A stretch of 64,000 nt of DNA from JBBDWR01 sp040902745 (GTDB lineage Bacteria > Actinomycetota > UBA4738 > HRBIN12). The notes beneath the pieces were generated by a model that made no database searches, had not been told where the DNA came from, and saw only the letters and a program-made list of their open reading frames with translations. Shown piece by piece: positions 16,848 to 24,224 of the stretch (within the stretch, counting starts at the first letter, position 1; every line of letters starts with the position of its first letter). The DNA lies in contig JBBDWR010000029.1 in the NCBI GenBank assembly GCA_040902745.1, positions 62,001-126,000 on the forward strand, given 5' to 3'. Position numbers and translations under genes: made by a program.

Positions 16848-18389
16848 TCACCCGGCACGCCGCAGCTCCTTCCCACCGCGCAAGGACAACGCCTCGGCGA
16901 GGTGCCCCGCGGAAACCCCCTCGGAAGCATCCTCGAGGTCGGCGATCGTCCGGGCGACGCGCAGGGAGCGATCGAACCCGCGCCCCGTCAGTCCGAACAC
17001 ATCTACCGCCTCGGCCAGGAGCCGCTCGGCGTCTGCCGAGAGCGACGCCACACGGCGGGCGACCGATCCCGGCAGATGCGCATTGCAGGTCACACCTGTG
17101 TCATGGAGCCGCGCAGCCTGGCGGGCGCGAGCCGCGAGTACCCGGTCTCGGACGCGTGCCGATGATTCGGCGCGGTCGTGCCCCAGCAACTCGTGTCGGG
17201 AAACACGCGGCACGTCCAGACGGATATCGATGCGATCGAGCAGTGGACCAGACAGCCGCGTTCGGTAGCCGCTCACCGATTGGGGGGAGCACGAGCAGAT
17301 CTCGCCCGGAACACCGGATCTGCCACACGGGCACGGGTTCGCCGTCGTCACGAGGGTGCACCGCGCAGGGAATTCCACCGACCCATGCAATCGCGCGATC
17401 ACCACGCGGCCGTCCTCGAGTGGCTGGCGAAGCCCCTCCAACGCGTCTCGCCGGAACTCCGTCACCTCGTCCAGGAGCAGGACTCCATGGTGCGCGAGGG
17501 AGATCTCGCCCGGTCGGAAGCCCCCTGCGCCTCCGCCGCCGAGCAATCCGGCCATCGACACGGAGTGGTGCGGGCATCGGAACGGGCGCCGAGAGACGAG
17601 TCCACCGCCGTCGAGCAACCCCGTGACCGAGTGCAATTGGGTGACTTCGAGCGCCTCGTCACGCGCCAACGGGGGCAGGATCGTCGGAAGCCGACGCGCG
17701 AGCATCGTCTTGCCGGCGCCGGGCGGTCCCGTCATCGACAGGTTGTGTCCCCCCGCTGCGGCGATCTCCAAGGCTCGCCGGGCTCGAGCCTGGCCCCGGA
17801 CCTCGGCCAGATCGGGCATCGCTGGGAGATCGTCCGCTGTCGTATCGGATCGGTTGTGCTCGACCGCCTGCGGAGCGAACGTCCCCCGGAGGAATCCAAC
17901 CGCTTCGCTCAACGAGGCGACTCCGACGACCTCGAGCTCTTCGACGAGCGCTGCCTCGACCGCGTTGCGGGCAGGGACGATGACTCCCTGCAGCCCGGCC
18001 GCTGCAACGGCGATCGCGACCGAGAGCGCACCTGGAGTGGGGACGAGGTCGCCTTGCAACGACAGTTCACCCCAGACCGCGAACGCCCCGAGCCGTTCGT
18101 GCGGGACCTGTCGAGACGCGGCGAGCACTCCCAGCGCGAGGGGAAGGTCGAGGCCGGGGCCCTCTTTCCGAACGCTACCGGGCGACAGGTTGACGACGAC
18201 GCGTCGCAGCGGCCACTCGAGCCCGGACCGTTCGACCGCAGGTCGTATCCGATCGCGCGCGTCGGAGATCGCCGCTCCCGGCATGCCGGTGAGCGTCAAG
18301 GACGGCAACCCGCGACCGATGTGCGCCTCGACGACGACCGGCCGTCCTCGCACGCCGGTGACCGCAACTCCCACAACCTTGCCGTACAT
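16848..18389 (-). CDS. comM: YifB/ComM family Mg-chelatase-like AAA+ ATPase
   Basis: This 513-residue ComM-type protein has an N-terminal Lon-S5-like domain (MYGKVVGVAVTGVRGRPVVV to about 200), a Walker A MTGPPGAGKTMLARRLP near residue 220, the PFRCPHHSVSMAGLLGG segment, Walker B LLLDEVTEF, and the Mg-chelatase C-terminal region with the four-cysteine stretch CPCGRSGVPGEICSC. ComM is a branch-migration helicase that helps integrate incoming DNA. The length is normal. It is followed by dprA after 10 bases and preceded by yraN after 44. Confidence 0.95.
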   Translation of the reverse strand: MYGKVVGVAVTGVRGRPVVVEAHIGRGLPSLTLTGMPGAAISDARDRIRPAVERSGLEWPLRRVVVNLSPGSVRKEGPGLDLPLALGVLAASRQVPHERLGAFAVWGELSLQGDLVPTPGALSVAIAVAAAGLQGVIVPARNAVEAALVEELEVVGVASLSEAVGFLRGTFAPQAVEHNRSDTTADDLPAMPDLAEVRGQARARRALEIAAAGGHNLSMTGPPGAGKTMLARRLPTILPPLARDEALEVTQLHSVTGLLDGGGLVSRRPFRCPHHSVSMAGLLGGGGAGGFRPGEISLAHHGVLLLDEVTEFRRDALEGLRQPLEDGRVVIARLHGSVEFPARCTLVTTANPCPCGRSGVPGEICSCSPQSVSGYRTRLSGPLLDRIDIRLDVPRVSRHELLGHDRAESSARVRDRVLAARARQAARLHDTGVTCNAHLPGSVARRVASLSADAERLLAEAVDVFGLTGRGFDRSLRVARTIADLEDASEGVSAGHLAEALSLRGGKELRRAG

Positions 18390-18433
18390 GCGCGGACCCT
18401 ATCGGTAGGGACCGACACGATCGCTTGCCCGAG

Positions 18434-18880
18434 TCAGAACGCGTCTTGGAACAGGACGACGTCGGGACGGCCGCTGCGCTCGAGGTGGACGCTGACAACG
18501 TCGAACCGGATCGGCGAACCCGTTCGACGCCGCTGGATAACGAAGGCTTCAGCGAGACGACGGAGACGACGGCGCTTGCTCCACGTGACCGATTCGTACC
18601 CTGCGCCGAAGGCCGAACCGGATCGCGTCTTGACCTCGCACACGACGATCACTCCACCGCGCTCGACCACGAGATCGAGTTCACCGGCGGGACATCGCCA
18701 GTTGCGAGCGAGCAGCCGGAACCCCGACCTCCGGTAGAGGGCGAGCGCGGCGGCCTCGCCTCGCGCGCCGAGGGAGGCGCGTGCGTCATGGCGGTTGGCC
18801 TCGGGGCGTGCAGCCGGCGAAGAGGCCCTCGACCCCGAGGTATCGGATGAGCATGCTGACGGTGCGGAACGCGAGGACAT
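18434..18880 (-). CDS. yraN: YraN/UPF0102 family nuclease-fold protein
   Basis: This 148-residue protein has a C-terminal 115 residues matching the UPF0102 family: GARGEAAALALYRRSGFRLL, the restriction-nuclease-like core NWRCPAGELDLVVERGG, then VVCEVKTRSGSAFG. The E-L-D and E-V-K residues are those of a PD-(D/E)XK fold. The first 35 residues are Ser/Arg-rich and not conserved; no other good start is available, so the ATG at 18880 is used with reservation. It heads the comM-dprA-xerC-whiG run, and four 21-bp tandem repeats lie just upstream. Confidence 0.88.
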   Translation of the reverse strand: MSSRSAPSACSSDTSGSRASSPAARPEANRHDARASLGARGEAAALALYRRSGFRLLARNWRCPAGELDLVVERGGVIVVCEVKTRSGSAFGAGYESVTWSKRRRLRRLAEAFVIQRRRTGSPIRFDVVSVHLERSGRPDVVLFQDAF

Positions 18881-18899
18881 ACCCCGACCCTAGGTCCAC

Positions 18900-18983
18900 C
18901 CACCGACACGCTCGTCCCGCCCACCGACACGCTCGTCCCGCCCACCGACACGCTCGTCCCGCCCACCGACACGCTCGTCCCGC
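18900..18983. repeat. Four exact tandem copies of a 21-bp unit
   Basis: The unit CCACCGACACGCTCGTCCCGC occurs four times without a mismatch at 18900-18920, 18921-18941, 18942-18962 and 18963-18983. It fills most of the 134-base gap between the M1-like peptidase stop and the yraN start. The unit is a multiple of three, so each frame stays open through it, but neither neighbouring gene extends into it in frame. There is no spacer, so this is a minisatellite, not a CRISPR array. On the minus strand each unit contains GTGTCGGTGG, which could serve as a reiterated protein-binding site; that is speculation. Confidence 0.95.
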
Positions 18984-19014
18984 TCCGGAACCGACGCCCG
19001 AGACCGCGGATCGG

Positions 19015-20406
19015 TCAGGCTTCGGGCCCGATACGCCAGCGCTCGAAGTAGTCGGAAGGCTGGAACGTCGGCACCTCCACGGCTGCGTCCTCGACCGCCG
19101 CCATGAAGTCACCCGTATCCGTCATCGGGGTCAGGTAATGGTCCCCGACGTATCCCTGCAGCAGGGCCTTGAAGCGCGCCATCCCGAGTCTTTGCGCGAG
19201 ATCGCTCAGCGCACACGAGCCGTACGTGTATACGAGCCCGTAGTGCCCGAACTCGTCCCAGTAGTCCATCCCGTTCGTCAGGCGCGTATCCGCTCGCGGC
19301 CAGTTCAACGGCGTGCACCACGACGGGTTCTTGGCCGCGGGACGGTTCACGACGTAGAGCGCGGCCCACTCCGCGAACCCTTCGTCCAGGAACGGGGCGC
19401 GGTAGGAGTCGTTGCCGACGATCCCCATCCACCATTGGTGGCCGACCTCGTGGGCGACGATGCCGGAGCCGGGATTGGTGAACACGATGCTCGGGAACTC
19501 CATGCCGCCGAACGTGGTGTAGGAGGAACGGACGACATCGATCTCCTCCCACTGCGCGGGATATTCGCCGAAGGCCGCCGCGAACAGGTCCATCGACCGG
19601 ATCGTGTTCGCCAGCATCCCCTCGGCGACGCTTCGCGAACCCGTGTTCGGGTACCAGACACGCACCGTCGTCCCGAGTGCATCGACGCCGGCGACCTTTC
19701 GGAATGGAGCCGCAGCCCACGCAAAATCGCGCAGATCTTCGCCGTGGAAAACGCGGCGGACGCGCCCATCGCCCAGCGGAGTCGAGGAGTCGAGCACCCC
19801 CGCGGACGCGACCTTGAGTGCCTTGGGCGTCTCGTAGGCCACTTCGTAGTCGGCGATCGGCGCGTAGTAGCTCTCCCCGGCGTCCGTGTACGGGTCGAGG
19901 TGCCAACCATCCTGGTCAGCCGCGGCGAGCACAGGCATGGCCGTCCCGGCGAAGGCCGTTTCCTGCCACCACCCGAAGCGGTCGTTGCGGTTCGGCAGGT
20001 CCACCGAAACGTCCATCGTGATCGTCGCGTCGGCATCGACGGCGACCGGCGGATCGATCTCGATGCGCACGGCGCTACACCGCAGTCCAGGCTCGTACCC
20101 GTGGTCGGTCGCTCCGGTTATCCCGGAAACCTTGATCGCCTGCCCGTTCGCTCCACTGCAACCGAAGAGCCCGTTGGGCCAGAGTCGAAGATAGGCCGTG
20201 CTCATGGGCGACGGCCCGGAGTTCGTGAAGGTGATCTCCAGGTTGCCCGCCCACGAATGGCCCTTTGTGCCCGTGGAGAGCGTCGCGATGTAGGTCGCGT
20301 CGGAGGGATACGGAGTCAGGGACGCGGCAGCGACGCCCGTGGAGAGCAGGGACGCGACCAGCGCCAGCACGGCGACGGATCCCGCCGCGCGGGCCGCGCG
20401 TCTCAC
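19015..20406 (-). CDS. Secreted M1-type (gluzincin) metallopeptidase-like protein
   Basis: This is a 463-residue protein with a signal peptide (RRAARAAGSVAVLALVASLL, cleavage near residue 28). The M1 catalytic signature HEVGHQWW (zinc ligands H319 and H323, base E320) is followed 18 residues on by E342 in DEGFAEW, and GGMEF (300-304) stands where aminopeptidases have GAMEN. The N-terminal beta domain is short and no ERAP-like C-terminal domain is present, so it is a reduced M1 family member of the kind found in secreted actinobacterial peptidases. The GTG start is fixed by a GTGA overlap with the DUF2469 stop; substrate unknown. Confidence 0.9.
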   Translation of the reverse strand: MRRAARAAGSVAVLALVASLLSTGVAAASLTPYPSDATYIATLSTGTKGHSWAGNLEITFTNSGPSPMSTAYLRLWPNGLFGCSGANGQAIKVSGITGATDHGYEPGLRCSAVRIEIDPPVAVDADATITMDVSVDLPNRNDRFGWWQETAFAGTAMPVLAAADQDGWHLDPYTDAGESYYAPIADYEVAYETPKALKVASAGVLDSSTPLGDGRVRRVFHGEDLRDFAWAAAPFRKVAGVDALGTTVRVWYPNTGSRSVAEGMLANTIRSMDLFAAAFGEYPAQWEEIDVVRSSYTTFGGMEFPSIVFTNPGSGIVAHEVGHQWWMGIVGNDSYRAPFLDEGFAEWAALYVVNRPAAKNPSWCTPLNWPRADTRLTNGMDYWDEFGHYGLVYTYGSCALSDLAQRLGMARFKALLQGYVGDHYLTPMTDTGDFMAAVEDAAVEVPTFQPSDYFERWRIGPEA

Positions 20407-20699
20407 CGGGGGATCGGCTCCTCGTTGTGCGAGAGCTCCTCCACGTTGACGTCCCGACGGGTCAGCACGCGGACCGTGGACACGAAACGGGCGGGACGGA
20501 ACATGTCCCACACCCATGCGTCCTGGAGTTGCACCTCGACCCAATGCTCGCCCTTCGGCTGCACGTCGACCGTGTTCGCGAGGTAGAAGCGTCGCTCGGT
20601 CTCCACCACGAACGAGAACATCGGCAACACGTCGCGGTATTCGCGATAGAGCTCGAGCTCGCGCTCCTCTTCGAACCGTTCGATGTCGTCGTCGCTCAT
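20403..20699 (-). CDS. DUF2469 family protein
   Basis: This 98-residue acidic protein begins MSDDDIERFEEERELELYRE and continues YRDVLPMFSFVVETERRFYLAN, the hallmark of DUF2469, a small family conserved in actinobacteria next to rnhB (as for Rv2901c beside rnhB in mycobacteria). Function is unknown. It overlaps rnhB upstream by 4 bases and the M1-like gene downstream by 4 bases, so it is translated within a tight operon. No membrane segment or catalytic motif is visible. Confidence 0.9.
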   Translation of the reverse strand: MSDDDIERFEEERELELYREYRDVLPMFSFVVETERRFYLANTVDVQPKGEHWVEVQLQDAWVWDMFRPARFVSTVRVLTRRDVNVEELSHNEEPIPR

Positions 20700-21490
20700 G
20701 CGGTGTCATCATCCCAGGTCGGAGGCCTCCCGCCCTTGGGCGCCTCCACGTCTCCTGACACGGGTCTCGGCACTTCGACCCCCACAACCGGAGCGTCGGC
20801 GTCCAGGTCCAAGCGGACCTGCCCGACGCCGCGGAAGGACAACCGGTGGATCGGGGTCGGGCCCAGCCGGTCGAGCGCGGTGAGGTGGTCCGGCGTGCCG
20901 TACCCCTTGTTGTGGTCGAACCCGTAGTCGGGCCAGCGGCGGTGATACCTGCGCATCGAGCGGTCGCGAACCACCTTCGCCACGATCGAGGCGGCCGCGA
21001 CGGATGCGGTGACGAGGTCCCCCTTCTTGATCGACAGGCACGGTACGGGGATCCTCCCGGGCGGGAATCCGTCGATGAGTACGTAGTCGGGAAGCACGTC
21101 GAGCGTCCGGACCACCCGGCGGAGCAACGCGAGGTTGCTGCGATGCAGGCCGTAGCCGTCGATCCGCTGGGGGGTTGCACGGCACACCGCGACCGAAGTC
21201 GCCTCGGCGAGGATGCGGCCGTACGCGCGTTCGCGCTGGGCACCGCTCAACAGCTTGGAATCGCGGATCCCTTCCAGATCGAACGCATCCGGAAGGATCA
21301 CCGCTGCGGCAACGAGCGGTCCCGCGAGCGCTCCTCTCCCCGCCTCGTCCGCGCCCGCGATCTTGGAGAAGCCGGCCGCACGCAGCCGTCGTTCGTACCG
21401 ACCGAGATCTGCGGCCTGCGAGGCGCGGGCATCCGCAGGTGGAACCGGGGCGGGGGTTGGAGCAGGATCTTGCCGTTGCGACGTTCGCAT
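20696..21490 (-). CDS. rnhB: Ribonuclease HII
   Basis: This 264-residue RNase HII removes ribonucleotides and RNA primers from RNA-DNA hybrids. The active-site motif GADEAGRGALAGPLVAAAV gives D48 and E49; further conserved elements are IRDSKLLSGAQRE, VLIDGFPPGRIP and SIVAKVVRDRSMRRYHRRWP with the remaining acidic residue. The N-terminal 35 residues are Pro/Ala-rich and not conserved. It is 81 bases downstream of rplS and coupled to DUF2469. Confidence 0.95.
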   Translation of the reverse strand: MRTSQRQDPAPTPAPVPPADARASQAADLGRYERRLRAAGFSKIAGADEAGRGALAGPLVAAAVILPDAFDLEGIRDSKLLSGAQRERAYGRILAEATSVAVCRATPQRIDGYGLHRSNLALLRRVVRTLDVLPDYVLIDGFPPGRIPVPCLSIKKGDLVTASVAAASIVAKVVRDRSMRRYHRRWPDYGFDHNKGYGTPDHLTALDRLGPTPIHRLSFRGVGQVRLDLDADAPVVGVEVPRPVSGDVEAPKGGRPPTWDDDTA

Positions 21491-21571
21491 GTTCGACGCG
21501 AACCTACCCGATGCAGGGATGACATCGGGGACGGGGCGGCCCGTAATACGGCGCCCGGGTGGGGCTGTCGG

Positions 21572-22090
21572 CTAGCTCTGCTCCGCCGGCTCGGCGTCGA
21601 CGGACGGAGCGTCCTCAGCAGAGGCGTCGGCCGGAGCGTCAGGGGCCTGCGCCTCGGGAACGGGATCGGAAGCAGGCTCTTCGGCCGGAGCGTTGGCTGC
21701 CTGCTCGAGCGCGGTGAGACGAGCTGTCTCGGCCATCTCCGCCGCTTCGTCCCGGCGCTCCTTGATCCGCGCCTTCTTGCCTGTGCGCTCGCGAAGGTAG
21801 TAGAGCTTGGCTCGGCGCACGCGGCCGCGTGACTCGAGTTCGAGCTTGGCGATCGACGGCGAGTGCAGGGGGAAGGTTCGTTCGACGCCGACGCCGAAGG
21901 AGATCTTTCGGACCGTGAAGGTCTCTTGCAGCCCGCCGCCCTGGCGCCGGATCACGACCCCTTGGAAGACCTGCGTGCGCTCGCGATTGCCCTCGACGAC
22001 TCGCACGTGCACCTTCACGGTGTCACCCGGCCGGAATTCCGGCAGGTCGTCGCGGAGGTACGCCTGGTCGATGAGATCGGTGCTCTTCAT
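21572..22090 (-). CDS. rplS: 50S ribosomal protein L19 with acidic Ala/Pro tail
   Basis: Residues 1-113 are L19 (DDLPEFRPGDTVKVHVRVVE, TQVFQGVVIRRQGGGLQETF, FPLHSPSIAKLELESRGRVR, RRAKLYYLRERTGKKARI). About 60 further residues form an acidic, Ala/Pro/Glu-rich tail not found in typical L19. The ATG at 22090 gives the proper N-terminus (MKSTDLIDQAYL); a longer open frame upstream is discarded. It sits in the classic rpsP-khpA-rimM-trmD-rplS order, 97 bases after trmD. Confidence 0.96.
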   Translation of the reverse strand: MKSTDLIDQAYLRDDLPEFRPGDTVKVHVRVVEGNRERTQVFQGVVIRRQGGGLQETFTVRKISFGVGVERTFPLHSPSIAKLELESRGRVRRAKLYYLRERTGKKARIKERRDEAAEMAETARLTALEQAANAPAEEPASDPVPEAQAPDAPADASAEDAPSVDAEPAEQS

Positions 22091-22187
22091 AGCGGAACCC
22101 GCCGGAGGTCGGGCGGCGGGTGCGGAATCATAGCAGGTGGGAGCGGTCGCTCGAGGTCCGGCGGCCCCGTGTGAGGTGGAGGTTCGG

Positions 22188-22889
22188 TCACGATCGATCG
22201 TGGTCGGGGGACCCCGGTCGCAGGTCCGGTCGGTTCCGTCCGGACTTCTCGTCGGCCGCCTCCCGGCGCCACCTCTCGATCGCTGCATGGTTGCCCGAAA
22301 GGAGCACATCCGGCACCGCGAGCCCCCGGAACACCGACGGGCGCGTGTAGTGCGGATGGTCGAGGGCGCCGTCCGCTGCGAAGGAATCTCGCTCGTGCGA
22401 CTCCTCCCTTCCGATCACGCCGGGGACGAGCCTGGTCACGGCCTCGATCACCACGAGCGCGGCGAGCTCGCCGCCGGACAGCACGTAGTCGCCGATCGAC
22501 AGCTCCTCGGCGCCGAGCACCTGGAGCGCCCGCTCGTCGACGCCCTCGTATCGCCCGCAGACCAGCACGATCCGTTCCTCGGTCGCCAGCTCCCGCACGA
22601 GCTGCTGATCCAACCGGCGCCCAGCCGGGGAAAGTACGAACACCCGTCTGGGCCCGTCAGCGAGCGCCTCGACCGCGCGCACGACCGGCTCGACCTGGAG
22701 CACCATCCCCGGCCCTCCTCCGTACGGGGCGTCGTCGACCGATCGATGCACGTCTTCGGGGTCGGCGTGATCGCGAAGGTCGTGAACGCGCACGTCCACG
22801 AGACCGGCTTCGATCGCCTTGCCCAGCAGGCTGGCTCGAAGTGGCTCGGCGAGGATCTCGGGAAAGATCGTGATCGCATCGATCCGCAC
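22188..22889 (-). CDS. trmD: tRNA (guanine-N1)-methyltransferase TrmD
   Basis: This 233-residue SPOUT-class enzyme methylates G37 of tRNAs. It starts MRIDAITIFPEI and shows VRVHDLRDHADPEDVHRSVDD, APYGGGPGMVLQVEPV, the AdoMet-knot segments VCGRYEGVDERAL and SIGDYVLSGGELAALVVIE, and the catalytic-loop region VIGREESHERDSF. The length and order are normal. It lies 32 bases after rimM. Confidence 0.96.
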   Translation of the reverse strand: MRIDAITIFPEILAEPLRASLLGKAIEAGLVDVRVHDLRDHADPEDVHRSVDDAPYGGGPGMVLQVEPVVRAVEALADGPRRVFVLSPAGRRLDQQLVRELATEERIVLVCGRYEGVDERALQVLGAEELSIGDYVLSGGELAALVVIEAVTRLVPGVIGREESHERDSFAADGALDHPHYTRPSVFRGLAVPDVLLSGNHAAIERWRREAADEKSGRNRPDLRPGSPDHDRS

Positions 22890-22921
22890 CAGGGCAGCCT
22901 ACCCCTCGGGCACCTCGGGAC

Positions 22922-23446
22922 TCAGTCCTGGGCCGTCTCCTCGGGCACGGTAAGCCCTGGGATGTCACGCACGACGATGCGTCGTCCGGCGACGTCGACC
23001 TCGACGACGACATCGCGGAGCGCGGGCACCAATGTCTCGGTCCCGTCGTCGTCGACGGCCACCCAGAGATCGTTCGCGGGGTTCTCGACGACGTCCGCGA
23101 CGGCCCCCAGGGAGCGCCCTCCCTCGGTGACCACGTTGCAGCCTACGAGCTCATGAGGCCACCAGCGGCCCTCCGCGAGCTCGGGGAGCCAGGACTCCGG
23201 GATCAAAAGGGCACGACCGCGCACACGTTCGGCAGCGCTGCGATCTGCGATCTCACGGAACGTCACCAGGAGCCTGCCGCGGTCGTTGCGGGTGGCCGCG
23301 ACCGTGAGCTCGGGTCCATCCTGCAGATAGACCGTGGCGCCCGGTGCGAACCGCTCGGGAACTTCGGAGTAGACCTTGACGAGCACCTCGCCGGTGAGAC
23401 CGTGGACCTTGGTGATCTCGCCGACGACAACGGTCGGCTCCTCCAC
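22922..23446 (-). CDS. rimM: 16S rRNA processing protein RimM
   Basis: This 174-residue 30S maturation factor binds S19. The N-terminal RimM domain begins VVVGEITKVHGLTGEVLVKVYS and is followed by a PRC-barrel with WWPHELVGCNVVTEGGRSLG, VADVVENPANDLWVAV and LVPALRDVVVEVDVAGRRIV. The GTG at 23446 lies one base after the khpA stop codon (TGA-C-GTG) and gives the correct start; the longer frame is rejected. It is part of the ribosome-biogenesis operon. Confidence 0.95.
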   Translation of the reverse strand: MEEPTVVVGEITKVHGLTGEVLVKVYSEVPERFAPGATVYLQDGPELTVAATRNDRGRLLVTFREIADRSAAERVRGRALLIPESWLPELAEGRWWPHELVGCNVVTEGGRSLGAVADVVENPANDLWVAVDDDGTETLVPALRDVVVEVDVAGRRIVVRDIPGLTVPEETAQD

Positions 23447-23447
23447 G

Positions 23448-23681
23448 TCAGTCCTCGACGATCTCCACGCTGGCGTGGACGTCCTGACGGGTCGCTGCCG
23501 CCCGGACCACCGACCGGATCGCCCGAGCTGTTCGCCCACCCTTGCCGATCACTTTGCCCATGTCGTCGGGGGCGACCTTGAGACTGACGAGCAGACCTCG
23601 ATCGTCGGTGCGCTCCGACACGCGAACGGCGTCGGGTTCGTCGACGATCTGCTTCGCGAGGAACTCGACGAGCTTCTTCAC
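23448..23681 (-). CDS. khpA: KH-domain RNA-binding protein KhpA
   Basis: This 77-residue single type-II KH domain protein (KhpA/YlqC) begins with an alpha segment KKLVEFLAKQIVDEPDAVRV and has the GxxG RNA-binding loop in MGKVIGKGGRTARAIRSVV. KhpA pairs with KhpB (Jag-type) in Gram-positives to bind many small RNAs and affect cell elongation. It starts with GTG in a GTGA overlap with rpsP and is followed after one base by rimM, the usual gene order. Confidence 0.95.
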   Translation of the reverse strand: MKKLVEFLAKQIVDEPDAVRVSERTDDRGLLVSLKVAPDDMGKVIGKGGRTARAIRSVVRAAATRQDVHASVEIVED

Positions 23682-24178
23682 CCGGTCGCTTCGTCTCCGT
23701 CGTGAGTTGCCGCAGGGGCGTCTGCTTCCGCCTTCGCGGCTTCGGCGTCGGCTTCAGCCTTGGCGGCTTCGGCGTCGGCTTCTGCTTTCGCGGCTTCGGC
23801 CTCCGCCTTGGCCTGCGCTTCGCGATGCTTCGTGGCCTCGGCGCGCTGGGCTTCTCCGCGCTTGAACTTGAGGGCGTCCGTCTTCGCCTTCGCCTCCGCC
23901 TTCGTCTTGACCTTAGGGTGATCGGCGGCGTACTTCTCCCAGATCCCGACCTTGTCGAGCAGGTTCTGCACGGTGGTGCTCGGCTGGGCGCCGGTGTTGA
24001 GCCAGTGCAGGGCGCGCTCCTCGTCGATCTCGATCAGCGAGGGGTCCTCGAGCGGGTGGTACTTGCCGATCGCCTCGATGAACCGGCCGTCGCGGGGATC
24101 CCGCTGGTCTGCCACCACTACGCGGAAGAAGGGGCGCTTCGTGGCGCCCATCCGCCGGAGCCTGATCCGTGTCGACAT
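23678..24178 (-). CDS. rpsP: 30S ribosomal protein S16 with repetitive Ala/Glu/Lys tail
   Basis: Residues 1 to about 85 are S16 (MSTRIRLRRMGATKRPFFRV, DQRDPRDGRFIEAIGKYHPL, ERALHWLNTGAQPSTTV). The final 80 residues are a charged helix-prone tail with about three copies of a nine-residue unit, AEAAKAEAD. At the DNA level this appears as degenerate 27-bp repeats (clearest at 23739-23792). S16 is usually near 80-100 residues, sometimes with short tails, so this extension is long. It is 46 bases after ffh and coupled to khpA. Confidence 0.96.
   Translation of the reverse strand: MSTRIRLRRMGATKRPFFRVVVADQRDPRDGRFIEAIGKYHPLEDPSLIEIDEERALHWLNTGAQPSTTVQNLLDKVGIWEKYAADHPKVKTKAEAKAKTDALKFKRGEAQRAEATKHREAQAKAEAEAAKAEADAEAAKAEADAEAAKAEADAPAATHDGDEATG
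23739..23792. repeat. Degenerate 27-bp tandem repeat inside rpsP tail
   Basis: Two adjacent 27-base units (23739-23765 and 23766-23792) differ at a few positions, and a third partial, more diverged unit follows. They encode the AEAAKAEAD repeats of the S16 C-terminal tail, so this is coding-repeat expansion rather than a separate element. Confidence 0.8.
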
Positions 24179-24224
24179 GCCCTCGTACTCCCCTGTCTTG
24201 GTCGCGTGTCCGTTCGTGTTGTGC

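Noticed and set aside
18900..18983. CRISPR array
   Set aside because: The 21-bp units are directly abutting with no spacers, and no cas gene is present.
18781..20586. Plus-strand frame of about 600 codons containing AHRHARP repeats
   Set aside because: The repeats come from the 21-bp minisatellite read in another frame. The rest is antisense to the M1-like peptidase; no ribosome-binding site or homology pattern.
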